Below are positions 7,674-10,985 of a stretch of 10,985 nt of DNA, piece by piece. Each line of letters opens with the position of its first letter. The stretch's first letter is position 1. Source of the stretch: Lindgomyces ingoldianus (taxonomy: Eukaryota > Ascomycota > Dothideomycetes > Pleosporales > Lindgomycetaceae); NCBI RefSeq assembly GCF_010093535.1, contig NW_022985194.1, positions 682,667 through 693,651 of the forward strand, read 5' to 3'. The translations under genes and the position numbers were made by a program. Below the pieces are notes generated by a model that was not told the DNA's origin, ran no database searches, and saw only the letters and a list, made by a program, of their open reading frames with translations.

Positions 7674-9158
7674 GCCTTTCTAAATTATTAAAGTCTTTTC
7701 TGCCTGAATCTGCTTTCTTTTATGCAATTTATATTATGTAGCAGCCTTATTAGCTGCTTAAAGCTTAGTAATTTCCTATTACACTAACACTAGCTTATGC
7801 GTAATTATTGCTGCCCCCTTTAAGACCTTTTTAAACGCCTTAACTATAGAAGTTAGTAAACTATTTATATGCTTCTAAATTCTTATCTTTATAAGCATTA
7901 ATTATAACTTAAGTTCTAAAGTATTGCTTAGAGTTTGCAACTGCTAGGGCTTGTTGTATATAGGTAGTAGTAGTAATAAAGTGCGTAACTTTACATTAAG
8001 GCCTATTATAACTTATTATAGGTTAAAAGGAACTAATCTAGCGCCTTAGAACCCTTTTTAGATATTACTAAAAGTAATTATAGCATAATAGGCTGCTTTA
8101 AAGCATAGTAGAAACTCTATTTTTATAATATAGGTAATCTAGTTGCGCATAAGGTTTTTAGCTTAGCACCTATACACCTTTTTTAAAGGAGTAAAACAAC
8201 CTACATTAAGTAGCTATAGAAAGTGCAATAAGTAAAAAGGCATGTAGATAGTAATAATCTTGTTATCTTTATAGTATTACTAGAAATAAAGTAAGTTATA
8301 GCTTTTATAGCTGTTAATAACTAGTAGACAGTAGCTGCTAATAGTACACTTCTTTATATGCACGTTAAAGTGCTTTAACTAGTCTAGACTAAGCTAATTA
8401 GTAGTTTAGCTGCACTTAGAGATTGCAATAACTTAATTCTAGAGTAGATTTTAGTTTTTGTACTAGTTTAAAAGGTAGTTACTACCCTAGAAGATAATAA
8501 AAGGTAGAATAGCCTACCTTTTAGCATTAATGCCCTAGATAGCTGTTGTCTACTCCTAGTTGCCTAGCTAGACTGCTTTTAGCTGTCCTTGTCTCTCTAA
8601 ACCTGTAACAACTGCTCTAGTAAATATCTAGCCTATTATAAACTCTATCTTGTTAAAGTTGTACATGTTGTTATTCTAGATGCTATACTTAGCTTTAATA
8701 TTCTTTATAAAGTTAAACTAGCCTTAAATTACTACAGGATCTTTATAAAGGGCTCTCTTATAGTTATACTTACACTTAAACTTTACTTTAAGCTCTAAGT
8801 AACACTTAACAAACATATTAAGCTAGTTTATGCTAATATAGCCTATATTACGCTTAGCGCGCAAAGAATTAGCCATATTAGCTATAGCTGCTAGCTAGGG
8901 GGGAAATCCTTGCGCATTTAGCTTAAGTATGTGCTAAACAATTACCTGCTCTTTATTATTGTCTAGCTTTTATAAGTTAGCTGTATAATTAGCTTAGAAA
9001 GGTTGTCTAGCGTGTTAGTTACTTATTGTCTTTTAAAGGACCCTATAGATAGCTGCAGCGTGTTGCTTAGAAAGTGTTGTGTTTTATTTAACAGCCTAAA
9101 GTGTAAGCTACATCTAACGTTCTTTTAACACGTTTAAGTAGTGTTGTTAAGAATACAT
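7669..9158 (-). pseudogene. Fot1/pogo-like transposase relic, main part
   Basis: This is a Tc1/mariner-superfamily transposase. From an ATG at 9158-9156 one minus-strand frame runs without indels for 497 codons to the retrotransposon insertion point and continues at 170-38. The N-terminal third resembles the helix-turn-helix and CENP-B-type DNA-binding domain (I-Y-R-V near codon 43; A-Q-G-F-P-P near codon 90). The catalytic segments are Y-N-F-N-K for family YNFDE (D at 8654-8652), V-I-N-S-Y for VIDGH (8315-8313), and L-N-V-G-C-F for LDVGCF (8207-8205). All three catalytic aspartates are Asn through G-to-A change, and the E of FDE is Lys. Many W/Q codons are stops. A full-length reading of 540 codons fits the roughly 540 of Fot1. 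The start is inferred, being the first in-frame ATG before the conserved region. Confidence 0.92.
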
Positions 9159-9190
9159 TAGTGTAGGAAGAGTAGTGTGGTGGGGTCTTG

Positions 9191-9239
9191 GCAAAAGTAA
9201 GCGACTTAGGTGTGTGAGCAACTCGCCTATGAAGTACGT
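9191..9239 (-). repeat. Putative right terminal repeat of the Fot1-like element
   Basis: On the minus strand the element would start ACGTACTTCATAGGCGAG, about 80 bp upstream of the transposase ATG. The evidence for the end is indirect but exact: the next bases, TA at 9240-9241, are where homology to a second transposase copy begins, as expected for Tc1/mariner insertion at TA. This stretch is GC-richer and hardly mutated. The partner inverted repeat would lie left of the window, so the TIR itself cannot be confirmed. Confidence 0.6.
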
Positions 9240-9666
9240 TATTTTACTTTTTATTATTTTTTAAAGTAGTAATTACTTTTTAAACTAGTATAAAAAAGAA
9301 AATTTACTTTAAAATTAAGTTATTATAGTCTTTAAGCATAGCTAAACTACTAATTAGCTTAGTTTAGACTAGTTAAAGCACTTTAACGCACATATAAAAA
9401 AGTATACTATTAGTAGCTACTATCTGCTAGTTATTAATAGCTATAAAAGCTATAACTTACTTTATTTTTAGTAATACTATAAAAATAATAAAACTATTAC
9501 TATTTATATACTTTTTTACTTATTACACTTTTTATAGCTACTTAATATAAGTTGTTTTACTTTTTTAAAAAAGGTGTATAAGCGCTAAGCTAAAAACTTT
9601 ATATATAACTAGATTACTTATATTATAAAAATAAAGTTTTTACTATGCTTTAAAGTAGCTTATAAT
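9240..9666 (+). pseudogene. Second Fot1-like transposase fragment (catalytic part), inverted
   Basis: The 427 bases align without gaps to the reverse complement of 8085-8511. They encode the second half of the same transposase on the plus strand, including the V-I-N-S-Y and L-N-I-S-C-F catalytic segments (both Asp now Asn). It is more A/T-shifted than the first copy. Nearly all differences are transitions, with a few transversions, so it is an older or distinct family member. It begins abruptly at TA, next to the end of the first element, and homology ends near 9666 just after an F-K-x-A-Y segment. Its 5' half should lie left of position 1 if the first element jumped into it. Confidence 0.9.
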
Positions 9667-10351
9667 ACTAAAATACTATAACAGTTTATAAATAATCTGT
9701 AAAAGCAAAGCTTGCTTAGAGTAATTATCACAACTGCTAATTAGAGAGCAATAAGAAGCAAGTCTATTAACTATAAAAGGCTTATAGAGAGCTTAGGCGC
9801 TAAGTGTCTTAGGCTGCTTGTCTGAAACACAGGCGCGACACCAGGCCTATGTGCGCGACGCTAGGTCCCTGTGCTCTTCTTACGCAACAGTAATAGTTAG
9901 CGCATTAAAGTAAGTTGTCTAGGTTAAAGAATAGTTACAGTATAATGCTTAGCAAAATAGTATTAGATAGGTAATAGATGTATAATAACAACATTTAACT
10001 ATAGCATATAACTAATTACTAACACACTAATATAGCTAATGCTAATCTCTAACACACTAGTTAATATAGCTAAAAAAAAAAGTAAATAATAGCTAGCTCT
10101 AGCTCTTAACGCGTTCCTGCCCTTACAATAGTCTTCCTTTGTTATAGTTATATTACAGCTATCTAACCCCTAAGTACCCTAAGGGCTTTACACAGGGTAT
10201 ATAGGCTCCTTAGCCTCTGTACCTCTGCCTCTAACCCTAAGGTTTACTCTCTCTTGTTACCCCCCTATCCTGTATTCCCTCTCTGTGGCCTGTGTTTTCT
10301 GCTTAATACCTCTTACATCCTCCTCTTTACACCTTACAGTCTCTAGCGTTG
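9667..10351. other. No gene; short repeats and pyrimidine-rich tract
   Basis: Right of the second transposase fragment. The plus frame remains fairly open to about 9822 but shows no transposase similarity I can recognise. It holds the 20-bp tandem repeat at 9833-9872, an imperfect repeat of CTAACACACTA...TATAGCTA (10019-10038 and 10049-10072), an A-run near 10073-10081 and a pyrimidine-rich plus strand at about 10180-10345. No promoter or RNA gene is supported. Confidence 0.5.
9833..9872 (+). repeat. GC-rich 2 x 20-bp tandem repeat
   Basis: GCGCGAC is followed by 13 less-conserved bases, repeated once with five mismatches, four of them transitions. It forms an isolated GC-rich patch with several CpG sites in A+T-rich surroundings. 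It is flanked by CACAGG and CCTGTG (9828-9833 and 9868-9873 approximately), which could pair as a short stem. Confidence 0.65.
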
Positions 10352-10424
10352 TGTAATAAGGTAGACGCCCCGCCTACTAAGCTAATACTATGTAACTTTC
10401 CCTACTGTACTAAAAGGTACGCAT

Positions 10425-10449
10425 AAGAATACTTAAGCTAAGTATTCTT
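10425..10449. repeat. Perfect 11-bp stem, 3-base loop hairpin
   Basis: AAGAATACTTA, loop AGC, then TAAGTATTCTT, bounded on both sides by GCAT. It lies inside the 223-bp element. If the element is an LTR this could be an RNA stem or a regulatory palindrome. No T-run follows, so it is not called as a terminator. Confidence 0.8.
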
Positions 10450-10546
10450 GCATAGTATAATATATATATAGATAATGCTAGGGCTAGCACTAGCACTAGC
10501 AGTTGTCTCTAGTCTAGCCTAAACCTCTATAAGCAAGAGAAGGCTA

Positions 10547-10560
10547 CATAGTTAACTATG
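10547..10560. repeat. 14-bp perfect palindrome CATAGTTAACTATG
   Basis: Self-complementary sequence near the right end of the 223-bp element. It could be a dimeric protein-binding site; no function is shown by the sequence. Confidence 0.7.
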
Positions 10561-10574
10561 CCTACCTTATTACA

Positions 10575-10935
10575 CATTACACCTGTTCCTTTCACCGCCT
10601 AATACTACTACACTATGCCTAATACTGCTACCTAATATCTTTAATTTAATTGTTTTAGCATTAAAGCTCTAGTTGTAGAGCTGTAGCGTGTGTAGTTTAT
10701 TGCCTCTGCAGGAATTTCTTAGAGTGCTAGGGAGCTCTAGCGCTGCCTCTGCCTCTGCCTCTGCCTCTCTATCACCGCAAAGATTAATGTAGTACATGTA
10801 ATACCTTAACAAGCTGTTTTACTTACACAACTGCTAGTTTAGCTTCTTTAACTACTGTTTAAATATAATAGGCTAATGCCTAGAGGTGTTAGTAAGAGAT
10901 TACCTGCTAGTGTTAAGAAATGCATAAAGTAAATT
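10575..10935. other. No gene seen right of the 223-bp element
   Basis: Mixed A+T-rich sequence containing the GCCTCT microsatellite (10745-10768). No coding frame of note on either strand and no recognisable element. Confidence 0.5.
10745..10768 (+). repeat. (GCCTCT)4 microsatellite
   Basis: Four perfect copies of the hexamer GCCTCT. It is free of RIP-type change, but the plus strand has no CpA or TpG except at unit junctions. Confidence 0.9.
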
Positions 10936-10985
10936 ACAGCAAATTGTAGCAAACTACAGCAAATTGCAGCAAACTACAGCAAATT
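10936..10985 (+). repeat. 10-bp minisatellite reaching the window edge
   Basis: Five units of a 10-base motif alternate between ACAGCAAATT and G(T/C)AGCAAACT, so the higher-order period is 20. The array runs off the right edge and a degenerate unit may precede it. Differences between units are mostly C/T. No coding meaning is seen. Confidence 0.85.

Larger units (their letters stand above)
10352..10574. mobile_element. Solo LTR or MITE-like element with 13-bp terminal inverted repeats
   Basis: The 223-bp unit starts TGTAATAAGGTAG and ends with its exact reverse complement CTACCTTATTACA. Flanks are CGTTG (10347-10351) and CATTA (10575-10579). They differ by two G-to-A changes, so they may be a mutated 5-bp target duplication. 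It contains a TATA-like AT run (10456-10470), an 11-bp stem hairpin and a 14-bp palindrome. TG...CA ends and a 5-bp duplication suggest a solo LTR; the long terminal repeats also fit a MITE. It has no coding capacity. Orientation is undecided. Confidence 0.65.

Noticed and set aside
8085..9666. Long terminal inverted repeats of one large foldback element
   Set aside because: The arms are internal catalytic parts of a transposase gene, and the inner end of one arm lies at a TA insertion point; two opposed copies explain it better.
10165..10240. CCCTAA-like motifs suggesting a telomere
   Set aside because: Only isolated copies (around 10166-10182 and 10231-10240), not a tandem array.
10425..10449. 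Rho-independent terminator
   Set aside because: The stem is AT-rich, no T-tract follows, and the context is eukaryotic.
10936..10985. Possible CRISPR array
   Set aside because: Units are 10 bp and directly adjacent, without spacers; this is a minisatellite and the context is fungal.
1..10985. Mitochondrial or other naturally A+T-rich DNA
   Set aside because: The A+T bias follows transition damage to recognisable nuclear transposons, with GC-richer LTRs and flanks, so mutation rather than genome type explains it.

Overview
The window is a stack of dead transposable elements, with no intact host gene. It is A+T-rich, its coding relics are full of TAG/TAA stops, and almost every damaged codon is explained by C-to-T or G-to-A transitions, mostly at CpA/TpG and also at CpG. 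That is the signature of repeat-induced point mutation (RIP). Together with Fot1/pogo and chromodomain Ty3/gypsy families, it points to a filamentous ascomycete (Pezizomycotina) repeat compartment. The species cannot be told from the sequence.

Layout: (1) 176-7668 is one complete LTR retrotransposon on the minus strand. It has two 201-bp TG...CA LTRs (7468-7668 is the 5' LTR, 176-376 the 3' LTR), a perfect 5-bp target duplication CGCAG on both sides, a polypurine tract next to the 3' LTR, and relics of gag (capsid, zinc knuckle) and pol (protease, RT, RNase H, integrase, chromodomain). Pol can be followed in one frame from about 6.1 kb down to about 2.4 kb despite many stops, so it is a Ty3/gypsy chromovirus. 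Between pol and the 3' LTR lie about 2 kb that carry an unexplained coding-like relic on the opposite (plus) strand (983-1890). (2) The retrotransposon sits inside a Fot1/pogo-like transposase gene on the minus strand (9158-7669, continued at 170-38). Removing the element and one CGCAG restores a single frame of 540 codons, close to the roughly 540 residues usual for Fot1 transposases. (3) That Fot1 element in turn ends at 9239, exactly at a TA inside a second, more decayed Fot1-like copy on the plus strand (9240-9666). The window therefore records three insertion layers. (4) The right side (9667-10985) has no gene. It holds a 223-bp solo LTR or MITE-like element with 13-bp perfect terminal inverted repeats (10352-10574), a 2x20-bp GC-rich tandem repeat, a hexanucleotide microsatellite and a 10-bp minisatellite running off the window end.

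None of the machinery can work. The Fot1 catalytic acids, the RT YxDD aspartates, the RNase H aspartate, two of the three integrase catalytic acids and all four Gag zinc ligands are replaced through transitions. What survives best are non-coding cis elements: LTRs, the LTR TATA boxes, the polypurine tract and the transposon end. The points most worth a second look are the antisense relic inside the retrotransposon, the contrast between mildly and heavily mutated parts of one element, and the clean three-layer nesting.
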